Shown here: positions 1-7,395 of the stretch, in pieces | Numbering within the stretch: position 1 is the stretch's first letter | How the letters are laid out: each line of letters starts with the position of its first letter | Assembly (NCBI GenBank): GCA_015654495.1 | Contig: JAATGW010000331.1 | Span: 1 to 13,680 of the forward strand | DNA length: 13,680 nt | Reading direction: 5' to 3' | Origin: Chitinophagales bacterium | GTDB lineage: Bacteria > Bacteroidota > Bacteroidia > Chitinophagales > Chitinophagaceae | Notes under the pieces: model-generated | The model's input: the letters and a program-made list of their open reading frames with translations, nothing else | Told to the model about the DNA's origin: nothing | The model's database searches: none | Made by a program: the position numbers and the translations under genes

Positions 1-461
1 GTGGAAAAATAGCTTCCGAAAACGATCAGATAAGTAACAAATAGTATTACAAAAGGGACTGCATCTCCGGTTCCCAGGTCGGACTGACCTGCCATCAATT
101 TTTTTATAATTCCGATGATTGTTGAGATGGCAATAATTCCAACAATTCCCAGCCAGATTCCCAGGAAGATTATGATTTCTTTGACGATTCTTATTTTGAT
201 TTTAATTCTTGTAAATTCTGTTTCGGGAATAATCTCGCCAGTGATGATTGGGGCCTGGAATTCTCTGCCTATTCGAATTTCATTGATTTCAAACCAGGAT
301 TTTGTGATAACACCTTCATAAGGTTTTTGGCGATGATCAAAAGGTAGTAATGATGGTTTTCTAAATGGATCTGTGATCAGCAGTAAACGTTCGCGAACTT
401 CTATTGGTGAGAGTCGGGCGGTGAGTGTGAAGTTGTCGTATGGGAGAATGTTGCGGAGCAA
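1..461 (-). CDS. Small membrane protein, unknown function, 3' end outside the window
   Basis: This frame was read directly from the reverse complement: 153 open codons from a TTG at 459-461 to the window edge. The N-terminus reads M-L-R-N-I-L-P-Y-D-N-F-T-L-T, followed by L-S-P-I-E-V-R-E-R-L and later Q-K-P-Y-E-G and I-I-T-G-E-I. From memory this pattern fits a family of uncharacterised Bacteroidota proteins that start just before a '(L/F)-P-Y-D-x-F' motif. A soluble N-terminal part of about 92 residues is followed by a hydrophobic segment at about 93-119 and the start of another at about 134-153. The frame has no ATG before residue 122, and upstream it stays open only to a TAA at 597-599, so TTG at the family's usual start is the best choice. 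The open extension upstream looks non-coding. Function unknown. Confidence 0.7.
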   Translation of the reverse strand, partial: MLRNILPYDNFTLTARLSPIEVRERLLLITDPFRKPSLLPFDHRQKPYEGVITKSWFEINEIRIGREFQAPIITGEIIPETEFTRIKIKIRIVKEIIIFLGIWLGIVGIIAISTIIGIIKKLMAGQSDLGTGDAVPFVILFVTYLIVFGSYFS

Positions 462-859
462 GATAGTTAGCGGATTTAAATGTTTTTCAAGATCAGAATT
501 ATTTTTGAGCCACAATGTAAAGCAGAAGCGTAAATGGGATGGTAAATTGATTTTGTTGCTTTGTTGATAGAACCTGTGTAAAAAAACCTCCGAGGTTTAA
601 GATCTCGGAGGTTTTACCCTCGAGGTATTGCCGGAACGTGCCAGAATGGAAATCCTTGCTGGATAGGAGTTTCTGAGGATCGGATGAGAAAGTACAGAAA
701 TGAGAAGGGGCGTGTCCCATTGATGTTAGATCCTTCACAACGCGTTTTAACCTAGATCAAATGAGTGACAATGGCTCAATGCAATTGCTTGATAGTGTTC
801 CATTTTTTAATGTAACCGATATTGATTAAATTCAGATACAACCGTGAACAGCATAATTT
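462..859. other. Intergenic region between divergent genes, with a REP-like palindrome
   Basis: This stretch separates the minus-strand gene ending its 5' part at 461 from the plus-strand gene starting at 860. The only clear structure is the palindrome at 583-615. Both divergent promoters should lie here, but I could not place a convincing Bacteroidota -33/-7 pair. A 79-codon minus-strand reading frame across 499-738 runs straight through the palindrome and is not convincing as a gene. Confidence 0.6.
583..615. repeat. REP-like palindrome (12-bp perfect stem)
   Basis: AAAACCTCCGAG (583-594) is perfectly repeated in inverted orientation at 604-615 around a 9-base loop. A related half-site, CCTCGAGG, follows at 618-625. 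On the minus strand the stem runs into a tract of seven T, so it could also stop transcription, but no minus-strand gene ends nearby. The core ACCTCCGAGGTTT (586-598) recurs with one mismatch at 5308-5320, which favours a dispersed intergenic repeat. Confidence 0.65.
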
Positions 860-1135
860 ATGAGCATTTATTTCAAAAAAAGGCTTGATAAAATAAATAA
901 AAACTTCATTTACTTTTTTTTCACTACTCTTTCGATATTGATTTTATATTTTACCGGCCTTTATAAGGAATTCAGACCGGGCGAATTCAATACTCCCTCC
1001 GACTACGTAGTCTTAGAGGATTCAAATTTTTATAAACTTCGAACAAGGCTTGATACAAGTATCAAGAAAGGGTATCGCTTGTATGGTGAATTGAAAATTT
1101 CTGAAGGAAAGTATTATCAACTCATTTACAAATAA
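860..1135 (+). CDS. One-TM protein with DUF1737-like C-terminal domain
   Basis: A 91-residue protein. Residues 1-15 are basic (KKRLDKINK), 16-35 form one hydrophobic membrane helix, and the rest is soluble. Residues about 47-91 (D-Y-V-V-L-E ... L-x-x-x-L-D-x-x-I-K-K-G-Y-R-L-Y-G-E-L ... Y-Y-Q-L-I-Y-K) resemble the DUF1737 fold: a short beta strand, a helix, 'GW/Y..GG/GE', then 'YYQ'. That assignment is by pattern memory, and DUF1737 has no known biochemical role. The stop is 10 bases before the next ATG on the same strand, so the two genes are probably co-transcribed. The start is the first ATG in the frame. Confidence 0.7.
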   Translation: MSIYFKKRLDKINKNFIYFFFTTLSILILYFTGLYKEFRPGEFNTPSDYVVLEDSNFYKLRTRLDTSIKKGYRLYGELKISEGKYYQLIYK

Positions 1136-1145
1136 ATATTGTTCC

Positions 1146-1832
1146 ATGCAATGGCCGGAATTAAATACGACGGGTCAATTAGTTTTAAATCTGATTTCGA
1201 CAATCGCGGGCATTGTATTTACGAGCTGTGCTCCAAAATCGATAACTGCAAACACCGACAAAGGAGAGCTACGCACATGGTGTGCCTTCTGGGCAAGTCT
1301 TACAGTAATGTATTGCTATTATGTTGTTGCGAGGTTTGCGGGAATTGATTATCCAGGTGGTAAAGGTCTCTTTAATTTCCTGCAATTGAGTATGTCACTG
1401 TTTGGCAATTCCGCCCTTGCGCTGATTTGTTTCTACTATATCCCGGGAGAATTTCTAAAAAAAGCATGGAATAAAATTGTTGAGCGGACTTTATACATCA
1501 CCATTTTCCCTGCTGTAATATTTGTAACTGGCTGGATAATGTTTCACAATGTAAGTATGCATTTCACCAGAAATCTTGAGGCAGCAAATCAATTTTGTCA
1601 AAACCTGATTTATGGAGGACTATTTTTTTGTATGAGTTTTCAATTCCGAAAAATAGAAATAGAGTCAGCATTGATATTTATGACCTATGGGGCTTTGACA
1701 ATCATTCTAATGTTTACAAACTTATCGGAAGGTTCCAACAACGGAAATGCTTTGTCAGTATTAGTCGCACTACAGTTTGCATTATTAAAATGTATCTACA
1801 AAAGATTTGAAGTACAGTCTAAACCTGTATAG
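1146..1832 (+). CDS. Multi-pass integral membrane protein, unknown function
   Basis: A 228-residue, strongly hydrophobic protein with about six or seven membrane segments, roughly at residues 11-28, 46-64, 76-98, 114-133, 150-165, 172-191 and 202-218. It ends in a short basic tail (YKRFEVQSKPV). No transport or enzyme motif is recognisable. The ATG lies 10 bases after the stop of the DUF1737-like gene, so it is the second gene of a two-gene unit and the pair may act together at the inner membrane. An overlapping frame from 1139 is a shadow: only this frame gives a consistent membrane topology and runs the whole length. Function unknown. Confidence 0.75.
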   Translation: MQWPELNTTGQLVLNLISTIAGIVFTSCAPKSITANTDKGELRTWCAFWASLTVMYCYYVVARFAGIDYPGGKGLFNFLQLSMSLFGNSALALICFYYIPGEFLKKAWNKIVERTLYITIFPAVIFVTGWIMFHNVSMHFTRNLEAANQFCQNLIYGGLFFCMSFQFRKIEIESALIFMTYGALTIILMFTNLSEGSNNGNALSVLVALQFALLKCIYKRFEVQSKPV

Positions 1833-2067
1833 AAAATTACTAAATCTCTGGCAAGACAGAACCTTGCAGCAATTTATATGATGACATTTATTTAAACGAA
1901 TATTTTCTTCTTATTGTGAGAAGTTGGCGAACAAACACTAACGTTTCCTACAATCGCATCAAATCAGTACATCAGGTATGTCTTATACACCCCCCCAACA
2001 CCATGGCCGGTTTTACCTACGCATATTGATGCTTCCGTTTTATACAAGAAATTATTTACGCTCGGCC

Positions 2068-2688
2068 TCACCTCACCACATACCCCACATCAAAAATCCC
2101 CTTCTCAATTTTTATCTGATCGTCTTCGAAAACATGTTTGATGGTTCCGCTGAATGTTCCCTGCAGCCTGTTGTTTGATTTTGAAAATAGTGTCAGGGTG
2201 AAGTCGTCGTAATTGGTAGTTGCGCCAAAGGAATCAAAACTTGCGATTACAGCACCCGTCGAATCAAAATATTGTTTAAAACCAAGTGTGTATTCCATTT
2301 GAGTATTAAAATTTTGATTCCGGTAGAATGTAAATGGTAAGGGCAGGGAGTCAATATTGACATCGTAGAAAAGAATACTTGCTCTTTGGTAGTAATTTGC
2401 CGGATTGATTCTCAACATTGCTGTCCACCTGAAATCTGGTCTGTAGTATCCGCACATCCAGCGCTCTTCCGGCCGTTCGTATAGACCAGTAAAATCGGTC
2501 TGTTGCATTTTTGTAGGTGTACCGGGATTGTCAGGATTGATTCGGTAAAACTGAAAACGAATGCTCCCTGTTGTGTAGGGTTCTGTAAATGATTCATTGA
2601 AAGGTGGTAGAACTTCTTCTTTTTTACAGCCAGAAATCAGAAGGTATAAAAAGAAGATAATTAAAACATGTCGGTGTTTTCTCAACAT
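2068..2688 (-). CDS. Lipoprotein, unknown function
   Basis: From the ATG at 2686-2688 the product is 206 residues. It begins M-L-R-K-H-R-H, then a hydrophobic core and the lipobox L-I-S-G-C (Cys21) followed by K-K-E-E, a typical Bacteroidota lipoprotein signal. An in-frame ATG seven codons upstream (2707-2709) would also give a signal peptide; the shorter start is preferred because the basic n-region sits directly before the core. The mature part is rich in aromatic residues and beta-prone (FTFYRNQNF, FSGTIKHVF, KGIFDVGYV). The ending 'G-T-F-S-G-T-I ... I-E-K-G-I-F-D-V' resembles small lipoproteins such as DUF6252, a weak memory-based match. It is expected on a periplasmic or outer-membrane face. 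It converges with the plus-strand pair ending at 1832. Confidence 0.75.
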   Translation of the reverse strand: MLRKHRHVLIIFFLYLLISGCKKEEVLPPFNESFTEPYTTGSIRFQFYRINPDNPGTPTKMQQTDFTGLYERPEERWMCGYYRPDFRWTAMLRINPANYYQRASILFYDVNIDSLPLPFTFYRNQNFNTQMEYTLGFKQYFDSTGAVIASFDSFGATTNYDDFTLTLFSKSNNRLQGTFSGTIKHVFEDDQIKIEKGIFDVGYVVR

Positions 2689-2709
2689 TGGTGTTTTTGG
2701 TGAGAACAA

Positions 2710-2814
2710 TATCGCAAAATCATCTTAAACAAATTGTTATAATTGGCGATCTTCTCCTCAATGGCAGATATTAACCAGAGCCTGCTACTATTCTCACTGC
2801 GCTAAATCTCTTTA
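2710..2814 (-). promoter_or_regulatory. Probable promoter region of the lipoprotein gene
   Basis: These 105 bases separate the stop of the PQQ dehydrogenase (2815) from the lipoprotein gene. Read on the minus strand they are AT-rich and contain TTTG followed 18 bases later by TATTGTTC, a partial match to the Bacteroidota TTTG / TAnnTTTG promoter. The match is weak, so only the region is claimed. Confidence 0.3.
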
Positions 2815-4932
2815 CTATTGCTTGCCAGTTTGCGTTTTTGTTTTCTGATAAGTTTTCCACTCCTGACTCACCAAATACTCATGCACCGCCTCCACATCCT
2901 TTTCACTGAGCGAATTCCCAAAACCCGCCATCCCATTTTTCGCCAGAATTCCACCCAGCACAATTTCCTTAAACAGTTTATGCTTCGCTTCCGGAAGTCG
3001 CATCAGATCGGGGTGCAGGGTATTGCTGCCATCACCACCTACACCATGACAGGTTTCACAATACTGATAATACAATTGTTTTCCCTTTGCAACTTTTGCA
3101 GTATCCAGATCCATTGCCGGAGGTGCGGGTACGGGTAGGATATTTCTTTTCGGAGGTAACGGTGTGGCGGTTCCGCCGAGTTTGTATACCAGAATGCGGC
3201 CCTTGTTTTCATATTCATGAAAAACCGCATCACCATAATAACAACAGGTTGGAGCGCCGCCGAAAGCAGCCATCACCGCTACGTATTGTACACCATCAAT
3301 TTTATAAGTATTCGGAGAAGCCATGATGCCGGTGCCGGTGAAAATTTCTTTGAGCAGCTTACCGGTTTTTGCATCATACACACGAAGGTAACCTGTACGC
3401 GTACCCTGAAATACGAGTTCGGGTGTGGAGAGTGCTCCTCCATCAGGCGCACCGCGTTCTACCTTCCATGCGACTTTCTGCGTAACCGGGTCCCATGCTG
3501 TGAGACTCTCGGTCATCATCGTATCCTGCGGTGTTTTGATCTGATCTTTCACAATACTCCAGTTACCCGAATTCGCATAGTCGAGAGCGGTATTGTCTTC
3601 GTCGGGTTTCCATTTATAGGTATCATAACTTTTGTACACCTGCGGTACTGCATGTTCCGGAATATATACCAGGCCTGTTGTGGGATTGTACGACATAGGC
3701 TGCCATGTATGCCCCCCGCCGAGATAAGGAATCACGAGCTTGGGTCCGTCCTTGTACCATCCGCCCTGCTCCGTGAGTACAGGTCTTCCTGTTTTTAAAT
3801 CAACATGACTGGCCCAGTTGACACGCGTATACTTTTCTGCAGACAACAATTCACCCGTCGCACGATCGAGTACATAAAAGAAACCATTCTTCGGCGCCTG
3901 CATGATCACTTTTCTTTTCTTTCCATCGATCTCCAGATCAGCGAGAATATTATTCTGGGTTGCGGTATAGTCCCAGAGTTCACCCGGGGTTGTCTGGTAA
4001 TGCCAGACCAGTTTTCCGTTATCCGGATTGATCGCGAGTATCGAAGACAAAAACAAATTATCACCACCATTCGGACTGCGATACCAGATCGGGTAGGGCG
4101 TTGAATTGCCCGTGCCAACATATAATAAATTCAGTTCGGGATCATAGGCAGCTGCACCCCAAACCGTACCGCCACCGCCGGTTTGCCAGTCGGAATTCGG
4201 ATCCCAGGTTTTCGCGGCCATTTTCAGTTCTTCATGTTCGTATGGAAATTTCGGATCGCCGGGTACGATGAAGAAACGCCATTTCTGTTCACCGCTGTTG
4301 AGATCATATGCAGTAATATAACCGCGCACACCATATTCGCCCCCCGAGTTGCCGATCATCACGATATTGCCCGCCACCTGCGGCGCACTGGTAATGGTGT
4401 AGGCTTTTGTTCGATCCGTAAATGAATCCCTGCGCCAGATTTCTTTGCCATCAGCCGCGTTAAGACAAACCATATAACCATCAAGCGTACCCACATATAC
4501 TTTCCCCTTCCATACCGCAACGCCGCGGTTCACGACATCACAGCAGGCCCTGCGTCCATAGGAAGCATCCACATTCGGATCATAGCGCCAGATCTCTTTT
4601 CCGGTACGCGCATCGAGTGCATATACAAATCCCCAGGCACCGGATGTGTACATCACGCCATTAACGATAATCGGTGTTGCTTCCAGTCCGCGGTGGATAG
4701 TGCCGATGGTGCTGCTGGCATCATACTCCCATGCATAGCCTAAGTTTTGTACATTGGAAGCATTGATATCATTGAGAGGGGAGTAGTGCTGCATCTGCTG
4801 GTTACCTCCGACAGTAAGCCATTCATCGGCGCTCTGGTTTTTGAGACGGTCTTCGTCTATCCAGCCAGGTGAGTTTTGTTTGCAACATTGTAAGATAGTA
4901 ATACAAAGAATAAAGGATAACAATTTTCTCAT
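2815..4932 (-). CDS. Lipidated PQQ-dependent quinohemoprotein alcohol dehydrogenase with C-terminal cytochrome c
   Basis: The 705-residue product would oxidise an alcohol, aldehyde or sugar in the periplasm, passing electrons from PQQ to a built-in c-type haem. Residues 1-15 are a signal peptide and I-L-Q-C at 13-16 is a lipobox. Residues about 35-600 form the eight-bladed PQQ propeller: vicinal C130-C131 in RRACCD, calcium and PQQ ligand candidates E199 (GGEYGVRGY) and N276 (GTGN), catalytic Asp321 in G-E-L-W-D-Y-T-A-T-Q, and W-motifs such as GGGGTVWGAAAYDPELNLLY. The C-terminal domain has C625-E-T-C628-H629 and probable axial Met668 in NGMAGFG. This matches type II quinohemoprotein dehydrogenases (compare Comamonas testosteroni qhEDH, WDYTSTQ). 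An in-frame ATG at 5091 would add 53 residues before the signal peptide and is rejected. Substrate unknown. No PQQ biosynthesis gene is in view. Confidence 0.93.
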   Translation of the reverse strand: MRKLLSFILCITILQCCKQNSPGWIDEDRLKNQSADEWLTVGGNQQMQHYSPLNDINASNVQNLGYAWEYDASSTIGTIHRGLEATPIIVNGVMYTSGAWGFVYALDARTGKEIWRYDPNVDASYGRRACCDVVNRGVAVWKGKVYVGTLDGYMVCLNAADGKEIWRRDSFTDRTKAYTITSAPQVAGNIVMIGNSGGEYGVRGYITAYDLNSGEQKWRFFIVPGDPKFPYEHEELKMAAKTWDPNSDWQTGGGGTVWGAAAYDPELNLLYVGTGNSTPYPIWYRSPNGGDNLFLSSILAINPDNGKLVWHYQTTPGELWDYTATQNNILADLEIDGKKRKVIMQAPKNGFFYVLDRATGELLSAEKYTRVNWASHVDLKTGRPVLTEQGGWYKDGPKLVIPYLGGGHTWQPMSYNPTTGLVYIPEHAVPQVYKSYDTYKWKPDEDNTALDYANSGNWSIVKDQIKTPQDTMMTESLTAWDPVTQKVAWKVERGAPDGGALSTPELVFQGTRTGYLRVYDAKTGKLLKEIFTGTGIMASPNTYKIDGVQYVAVMAAFGGAPTCCYYGDAVFHEYENKGRILVYKLGGTATPLPPKRNILPVPAPPAMDLDTAKVAKGKQLYYQYCETCHGVGGDGSNTLHPDLMRLPEAKHKLFKEIVLGGILAKNGMAGFGNSLSEKDVEAVHEYLVSQEWKTYQKTKTQTGKQ

Positions 4933-5333
4933 CTGGATGGTTTTGGAAACTGGGTTGAATGTAATGAATCCTGCGCAATTTGGCAGCCGGCCGAAATGAA
5001 ATACATGCCGGCCTTGCTTTGCCTGAGCGTTTCGCAAAGGAAAGGAAGTCGGGGAGGCGGGAAGATTATGGAAAGGGAATCGGAACAGCAATAATTCCTT
5101 CTAAATTGGGTCAGCTGTTTTATACAGAATTCAGGATGAGTCCGGCTTCTATAACAGAGTTGTGTTTTTTCATGCAAGACTTTTTAATCAAATGATCCGA
5201 AACCTTTGCACGTGGTTTTAAAATTTTGATGAAAAGCGGTTGTATCGGTGCAGGGTTAGGTGTCCGTAAAGAAATTTTGTGGCTTGAAAGCCAACCTTGG
5301 CAAAAATACCTCCAAGGTTTTAAACAGCAGACC
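4933..5333. other. Intergenic region upstream of the PQQ dehydrogenase and downstream of the debranching operon
   Basis: This gap should hold the promoter of the dehydrogenase gene and the end of the debranching-enzyme transcript. It contains GCCGGC palindromes at 4986-4991 and 5007-5012, the inverted pair CTTTGC ... GCAAAG around 5015-5040, and a REP-like element at 5281-5321. Reading frames here on both strands are short and unconvincing. No clear promoter could be placed. Confidence 0.5.
5281..5321. repeat. REP-like inverted repeat downstream of the debranching-enzyme gene
   Basis: GGCTTGAAAGCC (5281-5292) is a short hairpin. It is followed by AACCTTGG (5293-5300) and its inverse CCAAGGTT (5312-5319), an 8-bp stem with an 11-base loop. 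ACCTCCAAGGTTT at 5308-5320 differs by one base from the core of the palindrome at 583-615. It lies 12 bases past the stop of the minus-strand debranching gene and might act as its terminator, but there is no T-tract directly after the stem. Confidence 0.55.
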
Positions 5334-7385
5334 CTAAATATTCCCGCGTTGCAGAATCACTACCGTTCTTCCCTTTACGGCATACTGATTGTCCGTGATT
5401 GCCGGAGCTTCTGAAAAAAGAAGAATATCATTTGTATCGGAGAGAGAAGTGTCAATGATTCGTTTCCAGCCTGCAGCAGGTCCGGGAATGATAAAATTGA
5501 GGGTTTCCCAATAGCAATTGATCATAACATAAAAGTCATCATCATTTAACGATGCGCCTTTTAATAAAAATGCGAGAGTTCTGGAGAAATAGGATATATC
5601 GGCTTGTCCACCATTAGAACCAAACCATTGTATATCATTTTTCCAGAAATTTCCTCTGCAGATTGAAGGGTGCGCTTTTCGAATTGTAATGAGGGCTTTT
5701 GTAAACCGGAAAAAATCAGAGAACTGGTTTTTTCTGTTCCAGTTGATCCGGGAAATTTCATTGTCCTGATTAAATGGGTTATTGTTCCCGTTTTGTGAAA
5801 AAAGGAATTCATCGCCCATTCTGAACATGGGTATACCATTAGAGAACATGAGCAGTGTCATGAGATTTTTTGCCTGTTTTTTCCTGAGATCCATCACTTC
5901 AGAAGGCAGATTCAGATCGCCTTCCCATCCGCAGTTCCAGCTAAAGTTGTCATTAGAGCCATCAGTATTGTTGTGTCCGTTTGCTTCGTTGTGTTTGTTA
6001 TTATAAGAAACAAGATCATACAAACTAAATCCATCGTGACTGGTTATAAAATTTACCGATTGCCATGGCTTGTCATTAAAAGGAGCTTCTTCAGGAAATA
6101 AATCGGGGCTTCCATATATCCTTGTCATAACGGTCGCCACCATATTTTCGTCACTCTTCACAAATCTTCTGAGGTCATCACGATATGCTCCATTCCATTG
6201 AGCCCAGCTGGAACCCGGAAATTTTTTTCCGAGCTGGTATGAACTGATATCCCAGGGTTCGGCAATCAATCTGACTTTTGAGAGTATGGGGTCCATGGAA
6301 ATCTCTTCCAGTATCGGAGGATTGGTGAGATTAACTGTGGTATCATCATTTCGTGTGAATATGGCCGCGAGGTCAAACCTGAAACCATCCACATGCATTT
6401 CACTGGCCCAGTACCGGAGACTATCCAGCACAAGTTTACGCACAACTCTGTGCGCGGTGCGCATGACATTTCCCGTGCCTGCATCATTTATATAATGCTG
6501 CAAGTCGGTAGTGAGCAGATAATAAGATGAGTTATCGATTCCTTTAAAAGAATAGTTTGGACCTTGATTTCCACCTTCTACGCTATGGTTGTAAATGACA
6601 TCCAGTATCACTTCGATGCCGGCACTGTGAAACGCCTGCACCATTGCTTTAAATTCTTTCACCAGCTCCCAGGGATCTGTTGTTGATCCAAAAAGATGGT
6701 GTGGCGTAAAAAAATTCATGGTCATATAACCCCAGTAATTTCCTTCCTGGGGATCAAACTGAAAAACAGGCATGAGTTCAACTGCGGTCACTCCAAGTTC
6801 AACGAGGTATGGAATTTTTTCAACGACGCCTGCAAAAGTTCCCTTTAAAGAATCTGCTAATCCGGAACTACTGTGTTGCGTGAATCCCCGCACATGCATT
6901 TCATAAATGACCAGGTCATGAAAATGTTTCGGAGATCGATCGCCGGAAAAGTTTTCAGGATTGCTATCTCTTTTTATCAGCAACCCGAGTGCAGCTCTGC
7001 CAATATTGTCTCCGTTGAATACTGCTGCATTCCTGGAAAATGAAGATGGGAAATGAATGGACTTTGCCCAGGGGTCGGTGAGCAGTTTTTGAAAGTCGAA
7101 TTGATTACCTGGAACTGAAGGACCATCAGCCCTGTATGCATAGCTGTCTGCTCCATTGAGCAATGACTCTTTTAAAAAGCAATGCCAGATAGTTGAAGTC
7201 TTGTTCTTAAGAGGATCAAATCTAAAACTGAATACAACCTGCGCAGGGTCATCTTTTCCGAAGAAAAAAATTTCAAGCCGCGTGGCTGATTTTGAGTACA
7301 GCGAAAAATTAAAGCCCTGTAATTCGTTATTCCATGTTGCGCCAAATGGAAATGAAACCCCGTCTTCGTATAACCAATGATTCAT
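5334..7385 (-). CDS. glgX: Glycogen debranching enzyme / isoamylase (GH13, GlgX/TreX type)
   Basis: This 683-residue enzyme would hydrolyse alpha-1,6 branch points of glycogen or related glucans. An N-terminal CBM48-like beta domain (about residues 5-130: P-F-G-A-T-W ... N-F-S-L-Y-S ... Y-A-Y-R-A-D-G-P) precedes the GH13 barrel. The four conserved regions are clear: D262-V-I-Y-N-H267, G-F-R-F-D338-L-A (nucleophile), I-A-E376-P-W-D (acid/base) and F-I-T-S-H-D451-G-F (transition-state Asp). Y-E-M-H-V-R-G-F-T near 161-169 and the C-terminal beta domain are also typical. Length fits GlgX/isoamylase (about 650-720 residues). No signal peptide, so cytoplasmic. It is the last gene of the five-gene operon, 10 bases after the cupin gene. 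Exact specificity (isoamylase versus limit-dextrin debranching) cannot be told from sequence alone. Confidence 0.93.
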   Translation of the reverse strand: MNHWLYEDGVSFPFGATWNNELQGFNFSLYSKSATRLEIFFFGKDDPAQVVFSFRFDPLKNKTSTIWHCFLKESLLNGADSYAYRADGPSVPGNQFDFQKLLTDPWAKSIHFPSSFSRNAAVFNGDNIGRAALGLLIKRDSNPENFSGDRSPKHFHDLVIYEMHVRGFTQHSSSGLADSLKGTFAGVVEKIPYLVELGVTAVELMPVFQFDPQEGNYWGYMTMNFFTPHHLFGSTTDPWELVKEFKAMVQAFHSAGIEVILDVIYNHSVEGGNQGPNYSFKGIDNSSYYLLTTDLQHYINDAGTGNVMRTAHRVVRKLVLDSLRYWASEMHVDGFRFDLAAIFTRNDDTTVNLTNPPILEEISMDPILSKVRLIAEPWDISSYQLGKKFPGSSWAQWNGAYRDDLRRFVKSDENMVATVMTRIYGSPDLFPEEAPFNDKPWQSVNFITSHDGFSLYDLVSYNNKHNEANGHNNTDGSNDNFSWNCGWEGDLNLPSEVMDLRKKQAKNLMTLLMFSNGIPMFRMGDEFLFSQNGNNNPFNQDNEISRINWNRKNQFSDFFRFTKALITIRKAHPSICRGNFWKNDIQWFGSNGGQADISYFSRTLAFLLKGASLNDDDFYVMINCYWETLNFIIPGPAAGWKRIIDTSLSDTNDILLFSEAPAITDNQYAVKGRTVVILQRGNI

Positions 7386-7395
7386 ATGCTACAGA

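Noticed and set aside
583..615. Terminator for a minus-strand gene
   Set aside because: The stem and T-tract would suit a terminator, but no minus-strand gene ends just upstream, and a related sequence occurs at 5308-5320, so a repeat is the simpler reading.
499..738. 79-codon minus-strand reading frame
   Set aside because: It reads straight through the palindrome at 583-615, has no recognisable domain, and overlaps in another frame the open upstream extension of the gene at 1-461.
1833..2067. Possible small gene or RNA between the convergent genes
   Set aside because: No coherent reading frame, strong hairpin with T-tract or RNA-gene signature was seen; the only oddity is a short run of C at about 1989-1995.
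3217..3798. 193-codon plus-strand frame
   Set aside because: It lies entirely opposite the well-supported PQQ dehydrogenase and has no domain of its own; the same applies to the other plus-strand frames within 2818-4425.
4933..5091. 53-residue N-terminal extension of the PQQ dehydrogenase
   Set aside because: A complete lipoprotein signal peptide begins at the internal ATG (4930-4932); the extension would bury it and has non-coding composition.
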